64,000 bases of DNA from Phascolomyces articulosus (Eukaryota; Mucoromycota; Mucoromycetes; Mucorales; Lichtheimiaceae). A model generated the notes under the pieces. It was not told the origin of the DNA. It did no database searches and saw only the letters and a program-made list of their open reading frames with translations. The position numbers and the translations under genes are program-made. The stretch covers positions 620,001-684,000 of the forward strand of contig JAIXMP010000013.1 of NCBI GenBank assembly GCA_025677815.1. Direction: 5' to 3'. Shown piece after piece: positions 12,600-24,582 of the stretch (the first letter of the stretch is position 1; every line of letters begins with the position of its first letter).

Positions 12600-13480
12600 T
12601 CGCAAGTGATCATTTACCAAGCACAACGGACACTCAACGACAAGCACTGCAAGACAGTATATATCCATTGTAAATACACTTTTTCGAATATTCTTTATAA
12701 TATCAGCTACCATATTATAGTAACATTATTCTAACTTTTTCCAATGTTCCAAATATTAGATAGGAAGATATCAAAACTATGTCACAAACTATAAAATAAC
12801 CATTAATACTCTTGGTCACGACGGGAAATAGGATTCATTTCGATGAGAAAATGCAATTACTACATTCATTTCTGGTAACCATTCATAGATAACATTTGGG
12901 AATCTTTATGGTGGGAAATAGCAAGCGAACATCATTGTGGAAAATACCCTATGTATGACGTACTAAAAATGGTTTAGATGCACATTTATTTTACCTCTCC
13001 ACAAAGAATACATTCCTGTTTCTCGATGAAATGATAAGTAAGCTTTCCTTGTACTGGAAAAAAAAAAAAAAAAAAACTTGGGCAAAATACGGATGACCTT
13101 AAAAACATATGTAATGTCATCGAAAGTGAATTTCTCCTCTCATTTTTTATTGCAATTTTATCTCATCTCCAAATACCAATAATTTGGACGGTGCGCGTTA
13201 TTTACGTTCCTTGGGTGATTTTTAAAAAAACTGACGATACCAATGATCAATGATATGGGGTCACTTGTAGAAACTCTTGGTGAACTATACACCTGGATCA
13301 AAAGCAAACGACACTTCCCTCATCAAGCCCATATTACTACAAATGCACAATCATCATCAAAACGATATATTTCCTTCTATGATTAATTAAGAGCCCCAGT
13401 ACTATTACGCTTCTATATTCTCGACAAAGACCGTCAAAACAAACTCTATTATCCTATAAAAATGATTGATCTTATCTAAC
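12600..13480 (+). pseudogene. unrecognised decayed coding region
   Basis: Coding-like fragments lie in different frames. One at 12600-12675 reads LASDHLPSTTDTQRQALQDS to a stop. One near 12890-12980 reads IWESLWWEIASEHHCGK. One at 13085-13249 reads DDLKNICNVIESEF onward. One at 13240-13480 reads MINDMGSLVETLGELYTWIK, then after an in-frame TAA continues in the same frame with LRAPVLLRFYILDKDRQNKL to a final stop. The in-frame stop and frame changes point to a dead gene. It may be the 3' part of the remnant just upstream. Family unknown. Confidence 0.35.
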
Positions 13481-14256
13481 TAATATATATAGTGGCATAT
13501 AGTAACAATTGCGTGCATAGATAGTTTCAATATAATTACCTTTAGTTCAAGGTCACAAATATTAAACAACGTATTCTATTTTGTACAAAAGGATTTATCT
13601 GAGATCAATAAATCTCTTCATATAACAATTTACATATGTCAATTTCCTGATTCGTGGAAGCTATATTTGTACTATATAATTATTTGTTTTTCACTTTTAT
13701 TATTATTATTATTATTACGTTGAACAATCTTATATGGTATTATTTTTCTTTACGTATCAGACATAGGTAATGTAATTATAATACCTGAGAAGTAGACATG
13801 TCTAAGCATGGTTTTTGTCACTTGTAAAGATAAACATTACCCCGTTTTAAAAACGGGGCCAATGGACTACACACAAAAAAAAAAAAAATACAATTCCAGC
13901 AAATTCAAAACCTTTAATTGATTGGCTAATTGGATAATTATTTTAAATTTCGTTTGGGTGCATGACCTGTGAAGCTTACTAATGTTAAAAAAATAAAACT
14001 GGTACTATATACTAAACATGAAGAAGGTAGGAGAAAAAAGAATGTATATATATATATATATATATGATAATATGAAAAAAAAGGATAGGTAATGTATATA
14101 CTAATATATATTTATATATATAAATATAAAAATGATGGGTGATGGGATTTAGCAAAAAAAAAAAAAGAGACATGTATTTCAAATAGTAATGTTGTATGGA
14201 TAGTAAAAAAAAAAAAGGGCAAGGGAAAAAGACGGGTAAAGGTTGTTTGTTGTTTT

Positions 14257-15783
14257 TTAGGCTGGTGATGGTGAGGATGTATTATTATTACGACTTGTAT
14301 TATTCTCTTCTACAGGCACACCACGACACACAGGACACGAATTATGGGTTTCACATAACCAACGATCCACACATTCTTGATGAAATACATGACAGCATTT
14401 CAATACACGTACTGATTGTTTTGGTACAAAATCATCCAAACATACAAGACATCGATCTGTCCCTCGCATACGGCTTTTGGTATCATCTGACCATGGAATC
14501 ACTGGCATTGCTGCATCAATCGCTGCTTGTGTAGTGGTGGCAGGTCTTGCAGGTCCAATTATATTGGATAACCACATTAAATCTTCATAAGTTGGATTGT
14601 CGGATAAAGCCGTATTGCCAGGTTGTGCGCTAAGAACATAAATGATCCATTGATCACCTTCGTTATTATTGTTGCCACCTGTATTAGAAGTGTTGTTATT
14701 GTTGTTGGATGAGGAATGCGTGGATGATGAAGATGGATGAGGTGGTACAGGAGGTGGAGGTGGAGGCATATATTGTTGTGATGAATGTGTAGATGATGAA
14801 GAAGTTTGTTGTGCTGCTTGTTGTACTGCTGTACGATTGGAATGAACGGAAAGTGGCATGGATTGTAAAGTGGCCAAGGAAGATGAAGTGGATACAGTGG
14901 ATCGTGGTCTTCTTCTTGGTAATGGAAAATCACTATGGGATGTGGTGGTGGTAGGTGAAGTGGATGCACGGTATCCAATAATCACAATAGGTAATACACG
15001 TTCAGAACCCGTATCCTCTTGATGTTGATTCGTACCCGTATTACTATTAGGACGTAACGGTACCTGAACATAATAACGGAAAAAGGAATTTCCTCGATCA
15101 TTCGTACCAGTATTGGTTGTATGTACAGAATCTCCACTACTATTCACATTATTATTGTGAGTACTGATGCCACTATTACTGTTATTATCTTGCTGTTGCC
15201 GAGGAAGGGATGAAAATACAGCAGAGGCAATGATATCCGAAAGCATATGACGTAAATCGGACGCATGAGAAGAAGTCGTAGAAGCTGCAGAACTACTAGT
15301 CGTGGCTGAAGAAGGATGTGTATGAGGGTTTATTGTCGTTGGTGTTACATTGTTGGTACTGGTAGGTGTGGTCACGGTGGGTGAAATAAATGGCGCATCG
15401 AGATTTAAAAAGGGAATGGGAGGAGGTGGACCTGTTGCAAGGGCAGCGGCACGAGTGGCTGCTACTGTGGCATGACGAACAGAAGAAGTGGTGGATGCAG
15501 AAGAAGAAGATATAGGATGACGACGATGGTGTCCCTCGACAATAGAAACTCGAGTGGTTCCTCCCCCTATCGTTGCATGATGCATCCCATTTTGATGACC
15601 ATTAACATTATCGGCATTACGTCGTAGTCGTTGACGACCAAACCGATGTCTTGATGGGTGATTATGCAGACGATTCGAAAGCCGCCTTAAAAAAGAAATG
15701 GGACGTCGAGAATGGATAGAAGAAGAATGAAGGGTTCGGGTAGACGCATTGTCTTGTCTGATGGAAGAAGGTGCTTGTCCCAT
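14257..15783 (-). CDS. RING-H2 finger protein, putative N-myristoylated E3 ligase
   Basis: Single-exon gene of 508 aa. It starts MGQAPSS, which fits the N-myristoylation rule (Gly2, Ser6), so the protein may sit on membranes. Residues 30-60 are rich in Arg/His. The middle (about 70-390) is low-complexity Ser/Thr/Asn/Pro. The C-terminus (about 445-490) has a complete RING-H2: CLVCLDDF, CCHVFHQECVDRWL, CPVC. Such fingers bind two zinc ions and recruit E2 enzymes for ubiquitin transfer. Substrates cannot be read from sequence. The tail after the RING is Asn/Ser-rich. The gene is followed 1.0 kb away by a second ubiquitin ligase gene, also on the minus strand. Confidence 0.85.
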   Translation of the reverse strand: MGQAPSSIRQDNASTRTLHSSSIHSRRPISFLRRLSNRLHNHPSRHRFGRQRLRRNADNVNGHQNGMHHATIGGGTTRVSIVEGHHRRHPISSSSASTTSSVRHATVAATRAAALATGPPPPIPFLNLDAPFISPTVTTPTSTNNVTPTTINPHTHPSSATTSSSAASTTSSHASDLRHMLSDIIASAVFSSLPRQQQDNNSNSGISTHNNNVNSSGDSVHTTNTGTNDRGNSFFRYYVQVPLRPNSNTGTNQHQEDTGSERVLPIVIIGYRASTSPTTTTSHSDFPLPRRRPRSTVSTSSSLATLQSMPLSVHSNRTAVQQAAQQTSSSSTHSSQQYMPPPPPPVPPHPSSSSTHSSSNNNNNTSNTGGNNNNEGDQWIIYVLSAQPGNTALSDNPTYEDLMWLSNIIGPARPATTTQAAIDAAMPVIPWSDDTKSRMRGTDRCLVCLDDFVPKQSVRVLKCCHVFHQECVDRWLCETHNSCPVCRGVPVEENNTSRNNNTSSPSPA

Positions 15784-15972
15784 AAAAAAAAGAGATAGAT
15801 TTTCTTTATATTTATTTTTATTATTGTTATCTTATTGTTATTTAATATGAGAAAAAGAAGATTGGTTTTTTGAGTTTTTGAGTTTTTGAGTTTTTTTTTT
15901 TTGAGTTATAAAAATAAAAATTGGGATGCAAGTGTTTTCTCAGATGCAGTATCACGCACACGCTCACCAGTA

Positions 15973-16005
<33 letters not shown>

Positions 16006-16791
16006 GTGATTTTGAAAGTGGGGAAAAGATTGTAGACGAAGGATGATAATAATAATAACAAATATGACAATAATAAAAAAAAATGAATGAATCACCAAGT
16101 AATGTGAGTTTTTATTATATTTAAAAAATTGGCCACATGCCTGTCTCTTTATTAAACAATCTTTTTTTTTCCTCTCCTACACCCCCAATATCGGTATAGA
16201 TAGGTTACAAAATGATACAGAAACTTTTTTGGCATACAATATAAATATCTGTTTACCCTTCAAACAAAAATATAATTTTGCATCAAAAACACAATGCATA
16301 ACAATGTATGATTGCTTGTCATTATTATATCAATGATAACTAGATAGTTTTTAATAAATCATCATTATCATCATTATGTAAATTGCAAAGTGCTACGTAT
16401 TTTGTTCCAATTTGTAAAAATAGACTTGTATAAAGTAACAAAATGTTGTATTCTGGGGTTCAGCATTGAAAAATTTATGGTATATATATACTATTCTGTC
16501 GATTTTCCTTTGGAAGTAATAATAATGATAATAACAATAGTAGTAATATATGGTTTGTTATGAGTGAATGAGTGAATGTGTGAGCGTGAATATGTGTAAG
16601 CTGTGTGTTGTTTATATATATATATTTAAAAAAAGAGAATTTTGAAAGGGGACAAGCTATATATGTTTGTTGAAGGAAAAGAAAATATAGCAATTATACA
16701 ATTTCAAGGTGTGTGTGTATGTATGAGATATATATATGTGTGCGTGTTTGTTTGTTGTTATTGCAAGATGATGTAGTAGTAATAATAAGGA
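15784..16791. other. intergenic, RING-H2 to RBR gene
   Basis: No gene seen. It contains a 10-base direct repeat of TTTTTGAG near 15869-15905, an ATT repeat at 15975-16003, and TA/TG microsatellites at 16615-16625 and 16709-16750. It holds the promoter of the RING-H2 gene and the 3' flank of the RBR gene. Confidence 0.6.
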
Positions 16792-19349
16792 TTAAGTGAT
16801 AGGGAATAATCGAGCTTGTATTGAAGATACATTAGGCACACCTAATTCAGTCTATAAATATAAATAGAAAAAAATGAGGAGAAGGAGGAGGAGGAGGAGT
16901 GTGAGTCAGTTTGAAAGGAGGAAGGGAGAAACCATTCCCTTTTATTTACCTTTGCTTCAGAGAGTTCTGGTGAATTGGTAGAGATTTGTTCTGCTTTTGC
17001 TTCTGCACAATGATAAAAACCACATTTCTAATAGAAACATCATCCATTAGTGTTAATGAATGCTTATACACATACATCTTAACAACATGACTAGTTTATT
17101 TACCTCTGACCAAGGAGATCGACACGCCCAACAAAAACAGAATCCACATAATGAACAATCCACTTTATTACATCCTTCGTCACGATTAATCATGATGGAA
17201 CAATTGGGACACCGCCGACTATATCATTATTTTCCATGGTTAAATTATTTTAAATCATGTGAAAAAAATGTACTCCCACACCAACAAGTACAATATCCAT
17301 CCAAGATTCCATCCTATTGTCCATCCCATCCATGAATCATGAAATACAAAATGATTATTTTACCTGTTTTTAAGTTCCCATCGTACCGTTTCAATGAATT
17401 CCATGGGTCCATTATTATTATCCACCACTTTTTGCATTGATTCTTCACACGTTACATTGGGATGTTCTCGTTGTCCGCATTGTAAACAAAATGTCACAAG
17501 ACATTTTGGACTAAATTGAATGATGGGTGAGATTCTCGTTTTTCATTCTCTTTTCTCCCCCAAACCTGCTCTTCCTCTTCCTTCCTGTTTAAAAAATTCC
17601 CCAATTCGCAATCCAATTTTCTTATTTACCAGTCAATATCACGGAAAAAGCCAATATGTTGAAATTGAAGTTTTCGCCAAGTATCTGGTTTCATATCAAA
17701 AAGTAACATTGTTTTTGAAATGGCTAATGCAGTTGTGTTTTTATTGTGCGACGCTAAGCTGGGAAACGGCGTGGTTGTTTCCGATCCAATCCTGCTACTA
17801 TTAAAATTAGATGTGGTCGTCATCACTGTATGCGAAGTAGTGGGCGTGGTAGGAGACTGCGGCGAGGATGGCGGCGCCACCAGAAATCCACCCTGTTGTG
17901 CCGCCGAAGGATGATTCATCATAAAAGTCGTCGTAGTCGTCGTCATTGTGGTTGCTGTTGTTGTGGGTGATGTAGGTGTGGTAGGGGATAAAGGAGTGAA
18001 TAAAGCATGCCTTTGTTGTTGCTGTTGTTGATATTGATAATTTTCAAATGCCATAACAGCCAAAATGATTTTTTGATAAAGGTCTGGTAAAGTAGTACTA
18101 TTCCAATCTTGTTTTTCAATGATAGGTAAAAGTTTTCGTATCGTTTGTTGATATTGTTCCAAAGTAGTATCATTTGTTTTTTCATGTGAGTGTATCAAAT
18201 CTTTCAACATGGTATGAACTTTTATTGGACCACTAATAAATATATATATAAAAATGACATGACATACACACAAAGGTACATAAACATACATAGATTAAGC
18301 ATTTCTTGTAATTAAAAAAAAGATACAAATATAAATAAAAGAAGAAGAATGACTTACCCTTGATGTTGACGATCTCGATAATCACAAGGAGTCACTTCAG
18401 TTTCACAGCTTGGACAACACCTTGAAAAACTACGATAAGGTTGATTATAACGATTATAATGTTCAACAACACTACCGGGTACAAATTTACTCCATTCACT
18501 TTGTGGGATTGGATCCTGGCAAACGGGACACCTGATCTTGGTCACACTTAGACCCCATGATGAAGTAACGACTTCGGTCACATATCTATATAGAAAAAAA
18601 CATTGATGATCATTATTATATTACTATATTATTATTATTGTAGGTTGTTGAATATAAAATGTAAGGGGGGATGATATGATACTTTACCTACGAAAACATT
18701 CAAGACAATATTGATCTCGACAGTATTCTAAACAAAGATCAAGTTGTGCATCAAAACAAATAGAACAACGTTGTAACCAATAATCCATATCTTGGTGATC
18801 TTCTTCCTCATCCTCATCTTCTTCTTCATCCATCATGGTCGTCCCTGTTGTATGATGTACAGAAGGATGATGATGATTTTGTCGAAAAGAAGTAGTTGCT
18901 CCAGTTGCAGCAGCCGCAGCTGTAGAAGAAGAAGATGGATGGTGATGATTGTTTTCTCCTACACCATCCTCACTTCCTGAAGAAGATGAAGATGATGAAG
19001 GAGAAGAAGGTGAATTCGGATTGGTGTTATGCACCATATGATTGATAATGATACCGAGTAAACTTGAAATCAACGTGGTAAAAATGAAAACGGGGAATAA
19101 GAATAAACAAATGACAGCAACGATAATACGATGACTGAAAAATAAAGGAATTAAACAAGATCGAGCAAGTTGTAAAGGGTATACAAGAAGAGTAGGATAA
19201 AAACCTAGAATAGAATCAAGGATACGATGGATCGTAAGAGTAATCGTCGTAGTAAGAAGATTGGGTTTTCTTTGTTGTTGGTGATGAAGATCTTGTAAAT
19301 TGTCGTTGACACTGTTGCTGTTGTTATCGTTTTGAATGGTAAAGGGCAT
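16792..19349 (-). CDS. RBR (RING1-IBR-RING2) E3 ubiquitin ligase with N-terminal membrane segment
   Basis: Seven exons on the minus strand: 19349-18688, 18585-18358, 18232-17630, 17510-17364, 17218-17104, 17027-16950, 16851-16792; 630 aa, phases close. A strongly hydrophobic stretch at about residues 75-103 predicts membrane anchoring. A Ser/His-rich and acidic linker follows. RING1 starts at residue 194 (CSICFDAQ, CLEYC, CLEC, CPVC). An IBR begins with CCPSCETEV. About 200 residues of Gln/Thr/Pro-rich sequence then separate this from the remaining zinc ligands (CPKCLVTFCLQCGQREHPNVTC). RING2 has CPNCSIMINRDEGCNKVDC and FCFCWAC; the Cys in GCNKV is the expected catalytic cysteine that carries ubiquitin. 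RBR ligases work through this thioester intermediate. The linker between the first IBR-like cysteines and CPKC is unusually long. Confidence 0.88.
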
Positions 19350-20736
19350 AACAGAATTGGATATAGGTATATAATATAAATGTATGTATGAATGTATATG
19401 TATATAATGTAATATATGGTTTTGAACAAAAAGAGGTATATATATAAATATATAATAAAAGAAGTATTTCTTTTTAATAAAAACACATACGCTGTTTATA
19501 TAGTTTTTTTCTTTCTTTTTATTGTAAAGTTTTTGGTTTATAATATTTGTCGCTTTTTCTTTATCGAACGATCAACTTCAAACACATATAAAAAAAGAAG
19601 AGGAGAGAGGGGGTTATAAAAAGAAGAGATACTCAAAAAAGTGGAATGGATTGGATTGATAATCTTCTTCTTCTTCTTCTTCCTTTCAATGAAAAAAGAA
19701 AAAAAAAGGATTTGAATATGCAAGGGGAGAAAAGGGAAAAAAAAAGTGTTGGGAAAAAGAAGAAGAAAGAGAAGTTTGATTTTTTTGATTGAAAGTGTTT
19801 TGATTATATAAAAACTCAAAAAGGAAACTTTGATGTGGTGAATGAGTGAAATTTCACTTTATCTTATTTTGGATTGCTTATAACATCATCATTCATTCAT
19901 TCTAATCATCCGTATATCATTTAATTATGATTCTAAGCCTTATCACCAGTCAATAGAATACTCAGGCAAATTGCTGTTGCATAATAATAATGATAATAAT
20001 AATAATAGAATCAGCTTTCTTATTAAGACGTACGTTATTCTCTCCTTAACAGTAGCAGTTTATATACATAAAGTACATAACTCCTCTCACTTCCCCTCCT
20101 CCCCCCCAAAAAAAAATGATAGCCTGCATGAATCAGACTAGTTATTTCCTTTACCCACGCTAAATGAAAATTAGTATCGGTGTAAAGAATCAATGTGGCT
20201 CCGTGTTTAATCAAATGATGGATAATGAAAGGACCCGCTCCACACCTTTTTTTTTTTGTCTTCTCACTTTTTCCCTGAAACATTGTAATAAAATCTCCTT
20301 ATTCCAATACCATTTCTTTATCATATTATATATATCAATGGAATGACACCATCTACTACTATTCTGTATTTTATTGTTATCATACTATAATGCTAATGTT
20401 GGAAGAGGAGAAAAAATATGTGACAAGATATCATCGATAAACTTACATAAATATGTATTATACACAATCAATTGAAATGACTCATCCTTGTAGAATATAA
20501 CATCATTATCATTCATAGGGTCAATTGTATTACCTGTATCCAATCCGTTACCAATTATATATTTTTATCAGCAAATCCCCTCTCTCTCTCTCTCTCTCTC
20601 TGACCGTGAATTCATGTCATGCTGCTACAATATTCAATTTTACTTTAAAAAAAAAGTCAGCCAGAAAAAAAAAGCGCGTTGTTCAATCCAAAAGTAACTT
20701 CCTTTACAATATCCCAACAGACCAAAAATAAAAAAA
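19350..20736. other. intergenic between divergent RBR and HTATSF1 genes
   Basis: No gene seen; this is a shared promoter region between two divergent genes. It has TA-rich tracts around 19385-19460, purine-rich runs at 19590-19760, and a (CT)n run at 20579-20600 close to the HTATSF1 start. Small open frames here look like chance. Confidence 0.6.
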
Positions 20737-22708
20737 ATGAGTAGTAGTGCAAATACGAGTAAAGAGGCGCCTGATTTTTCCTCTGATCCACGCATGAAGT
20801 TTGATTCAGAAACCAATAAATGGTCTTATGTCGGTGACGATGGTGTTTCTTATGAATATGATACAGTGCTTGGTGCTTGGTTTCCTATGGTAAAAAAAAA
20901 GAAAAAAGAAAAATATTTCATTCGAATCGTTCTCCATTAATTATATATATTACTCACTTTTTTATTATTATTTCAGCATAGTGATGAATTAATTGAACAA
21001 CAACAATCAGCATATGCAGTAAAAGGAGTGGACGAATCGGTAATCATGGGCTTGGTTTTTTTTTTAAAAAAAATATATATATATATTGGAGCAAGCAAAA
21101 ATCATGACCCGAAAGAGGGAAGGGAGCGACTATATGAACCTTTGCAATTTTTTCCCGGTTATATTATAGGAACCAGCAATGAATCCAAAACAAAAAAAGA
21201 AACGAGTCTATACATATGAAGAGGTAAATATATCTCGAATGGATTCAAAAACAATCAACGACTGTGGATCATCCATCTCATATATCGTTTATATTTGGGA
21301 CATATATACATAGACCGATAAAAAGGATCCAAAGAAACAAAAACGAGAACCAAAAATTACATCAGTTTATGTCACAGGTGTTCCTCCAGATGCTACTATG
21401 GATGAAATGAAAACCGTATTTAGTAAATGCGGTGTGATTATGGAAGACCTTGATTCAGGTATGATGGTTTGGATCAAAAAACACACATACTTCCAGTTTG
21501 TTGGGTTTGATATTGATTGTGCTTTTGTAGGTTTACCCAAGATTAAAATATATCATGACAAGGAAGGAAATCCTAAAGGTGATGCATTGGTCACTTATTT
21601 CAAAGAAGAATCGGTACCACTAGCTATCAATTTATTGGATGAATCTGAATTACGATTGGGTGATCCAAAAACAGTAATTAAAGTACAAAAGGTAAGTTAT
21701 TTTCTTATTCTTAAAGTGTCCATGAAATGAATGCCATCTCATTGATCTTGTGTGTGTGTGTGCTAGGCCGAGTTTAAGGAAAAAGAACCTTCTGCAGATA
21801 AGAAAAAAAATCAATCCACGAATAAAAATAAAACCAAGAAACGATTGCATCAACTGCAAAGGTAATAAGAAATAAAAATGGTTGGATTGTAGGGATAGAG
21901 ATATTAAATTGTTAATTTTATTATTTTTATAGAAAATTGGATTGGGTAGATGAAGAAAGTGGTAAAAAGGCTGAAAAGTTTAATAAGATTGTCATTTTAA
22001 AAAATATGTATACTCAAGAAGAATTGGATGTAAGTGTTTAGCAAGAAAATAAGATATTATGATTTTGTGATACCCACCATATATTTATTTGGATATATTA
22101 TTGTGGATGGCTCATAGGAAGATCCAACGTTATTATTGGAATTAAAAGAAGATGTTCGTGAAGAATGTGAGAAATTAGGTGAAGTGACCAATGTTATTCT
22201 ATATGATGTAAGTTTATTACCATAATTCATTGTTAGTGTTAAGTGTGGGAGAGAATAATGCTTTATATAAAAAAAATAGGGGACTAGGATCTATCTCACT
22301 TTAAATTGAGTAAATAATCAATTGAACACAAATAATAATAATAATAATAGAAATCGCCAGGAGGTGTCATTTCGGTCCGGTTTATGGAGATAGAATCGGC
22401 TCAAGCTTGCATTTTGGTAAAGCCTTATTTATTTTATCATTTCATCTGCATAAAAATATAAGCAAACTAATTAAATTTCTATATTAATATTTATGTGTAA
22501 GAAGATGATGAATAATCGATATTTCGCTGGACGACAAATCAGTGCAGAAATTTATGATGGAAAAGAACGATATCAAAAAAGTGGTACCAAAGGAACAGAG
22601 GAAGATGATGAAGAAGCAGAAAAAGCACGTTTGGAACGCTATGCTAAATGGTTGGAAGAAGGTGGATCTGATCATGAAGAAGATGCTAGTTATAAGAAAA
22701 CACCTTGA
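20737..22708 (+). CDS. cus2: HTATSF1/Cus2-type splicing factor with RRMs
   Basis: U2 snRNP-associated factor; in yeast and animals it binds SF3b1 and helps U2 snRNA folding before the branch site is chosen. Multi-exon; the start MSSSANTSKEAPDFSSDPRM at 20737 is followed by KWSYVGDDGVSYEYDTVLGAWFPM, the short N-terminal motif of this family. RRM1 includes SVYVTGVPPDATMDEMKTVF and, after an intron, KIKIYHDKEGNPKGDALVTY. The second RRM (UHM type) includes VILKNMYTQEEL, GEVTNVILYD, GGVISVRFM and RYFAGRQISAEIYDG. It ends in an acidic tail (GGSDHEEDASYKKTP). The domain order and the long charged linker (KKRLHQLQRKLDWVDEE) fit the family well. Exact intron borders in the 5' part were checked only in outline. 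Confidence 0.88.
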
Positions 22709-22978
22709 TATTTTACATATGACACACCTATTTCAGATAATATGCAATAAAACCTGTTTGCAACACAGACAAAACGCGTGGGTACACAAGTATCTCTTTT
22801 AAATATGCATGTTGTACACCAACATTATAAAAAAAAAGGAGTTTAACGATAGACAAAAAGATGTACGTGTGTTACCTGTAGAGTTAAGTTGGTGATGGGT
22901 AACAACAAACAAGCTTGCAAGTCAATTTTTTAGTAACAATAATACCAAACAAATTAGGTGAATTTGCAATCAACAATT

Positions 22979-23025
<47 letters not shown>

Positions 23026-23112
23026 TGGCTCTCCTCTTCTCTCTTTCCTTTTCCCACTTTTTCTTCTTCTTGATCTTACTTGTTTATCTATTTATTTGTT
23101 TATTATTATTAA
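22709..23112. other. intergenic with long poly(A) tract
   Basis: No gene seen. It contains an uninterrupted A tract of about 43 nt (22980-23023), then a C/T-rich stretch ending at the next start codon. Both are typical promoter-type sequences, though the A tract is exceptionally long. Confidence 0.7.
22980..23023. repeat. poly(A) tract, about 43 nt
   Basis: Uninterrupted run of A on the plus strand, ending about 90 bp before the start codon at 23113. Possible roles are nucleosome exclusion in a promoter or a retroposon tail; there is no retroposed gene directly 5' of it. Confidence 0.95.
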
Positions 23113-24582
23113 ATGATGCCACATAATAATGCGTTTCAACCTAAAAATGCAAGAACCATTCAACCTTTTGATGATGATGATGATGATTTTGATGATACCA
23201 GTTTATTTGGTTCTTCCATTACCACCAATACTAAAAAAACGAGTGGCACACAAGCATTAGCTGATTTTTTGAATACAACAAGCCCAGAAGAATTTCAACG
23301 ACCAAGTCCCGCATCGACTATCAGTACAAGTAGTAGTACCACAACAAGTAGTAGTACTTTTTTCAGATTACGCAAGAGCAAACGTCCCAGTAATAATAAT
23401 AACGCATCCTCCTCTGTATCATCCATCACATCCACTACACCAACGCCGACTCCCACCACTACCTTATCTACTTTGGGGGATCTTCCTAATAATACCATTT
23501 CTATGATCCAGCAAGGTGGCAGTGGTAAGAATAAAAAACATATAGAGATCGTCCCTTCAAGATCAACTCAAAAACATCAACAACCTTATAATTTTCAACG
23601 ACCTCCATTACAGCCACAGCATCAACAACATCCGACAAAACAACCTGCTCCTCCCTCTTCTCATCATCCACATTCTCAGCAACAGCAACAGCAGCCATCA
23701 TCACCGCCACCATCCCAGCAACATGTACCAATTCAACAACGTCCTTTACCACGTATTCCCACAAGCCCTACAGCATCTCTTTCATCAAGCCATCAATCCT
23801 TAGCTTTACGTGAACCTCAGAGTCCTATATTACCTAATCGACGACGCGAATCCAGTCTTTATAGTGGTAGTTTAAGGAACAATGCCAGTTTACGTGGAAG
23901 ATTTAGTGATTATGGATCATCTAGTGCTGGACGTGCACCAGCTACCTCGAATCGACGTAATATTATGGAATTATTTGATCAACCTATGCCTCCTCAACCT
24001 ACTTCCACTAGTACAAAACCAAAAGAAATCGATCATATCGATACAGCCCTTTTGCAACGATTGGAACAACATCCAAATACTATTAGCAATGAATCAACAC
24101 CACTTCCTAAAGAAATACAAACCATACTCTCCCCTACAACAACAACAACAAAAACGCGTCGTCATTGTCAAACACAAACAATTCAAACATGTATCTCTGA
24201 ACCTCTTTCACCATTGGATCGTCATCCCCATCAAGTGTTACAACGAAGTCATAGCTTATCCATGTCAGGGACTACGGTAGAACAACTTGAAAAACAAATT
24301 GCAGAAGAAAAAAGACGGCAAAAACGATTACAAGTGGCCATGCAAGAATCAACGGATCAATTTGAGGTGTTGAGTGGATTGGCTTATATGAAATTACGTG
24401 AGTTATGGGAAGAAAGAATGCGGTGGGAAGAAGCTTATTTTACATTAAATGAACGATTGGAAGAAATACATCAACAACGACAACAGCAACAAGGAGGAGG
24501 AATGATGGATCCAAATTCAGTTCCTTCAGCCGCAGCTCTTGTGTCACAGTTACCACCTCCACCACCTGCTCAATCCATTTAA
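23113..24582 (+). CDS. low-complexity protein with C-terminal coiled coil, function unknown
   Basis: Single-exon ORF of 489 aa; I do not recognise the family. The start has a second Met (MMPHNN). Features: an acidic patch (FDDDDDDFDD) at about 20-28; a conserved-looking segment GTQALADFLNTTSPEEFQR at about 45-63; long Ser/Thr/Pro and Gln/His-rich regions to about 230; a basic Ser-rich middle with SRRNIMELFDQPM; and a helical, heptad-like C-terminus at about 388-455 (VEQLEKQIAEEKRRQKRLQ, then LRELWEERMRWEEAYFTLNE), followed by Pro-rich residues. This looks like a scaffold or adaptor with a coiled-coil tail. The open frame, start context and composition support a real gene. Confidence 0.75.
   Translation: MMPHNNAFQPKNARTIQPFDDDDDDFDDTSLFGSSITTNTKKTSGTQALADFLNTTSPEEFQRPSPASTISTSSSTTTSSSTFFRLRKSKRPSNNNNASSSVSSITSTTPTPTPTTTLSTLGDLPNNTISMIQQGGSGKNKKHIEIVPSRSTQKHQQPYNFQRPPLQPQHQQHPTKQPAPPSSHHPHSQQQQQQPSSPPPSQQHVPIQQRPLPRIPTSPTASLSSSHQSLALREPQSPILPNRRRESSLYSGSLRNNASLRGRFSDYGSSSAGRAPATSNRRNIMELFDQPMPPQPTSTSTKPKEIDHIDTALLQRLEQHPNTISNESTPLPKEIQTILSPTTTTTKTRRHCQTQTIQTCISEPLSPLDRHPHQVLQRSHSLSMSGTTVEQLEKQIAEEKRRQKRLQVAMQESTDQFEVLSGLAYMKLRELWEERMRWEEAYFTLNERLEEIHQQRQQQQGGGMMDPNSVPSAAALVSQLPPPPPAQSI

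Larger units (their letters stand above)
10630..14256. other. long intergenic region with decayed coding
   Basis: No confidently intact gene. 10681-10740 resembles 33934-33992 (see repeats). Coding-like remnants occur at 11684-12490 and 12600-13480 (listed as pseudogenes). A poly(A) run lies near 11180, an 18-A run near 13059, an ATT repeat at 13695-13717 and a TA microsatellite at 14046-14065. The 3' end of the RING gene lies at the right edge. Confidence 0.5.

Noticed and set aside
14577..14978. 133-codon minus-strand frame rich in His/Pro
   Set aside because: Lies within the RING-H2 gene in another frame of its low-complexity region; no start context or conserved motif.
23501..23764. Minus-strand frame rich in Val
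   Set aside because: Antisense of Gln/Pro-rich coding sequence in the 489-aa protein.
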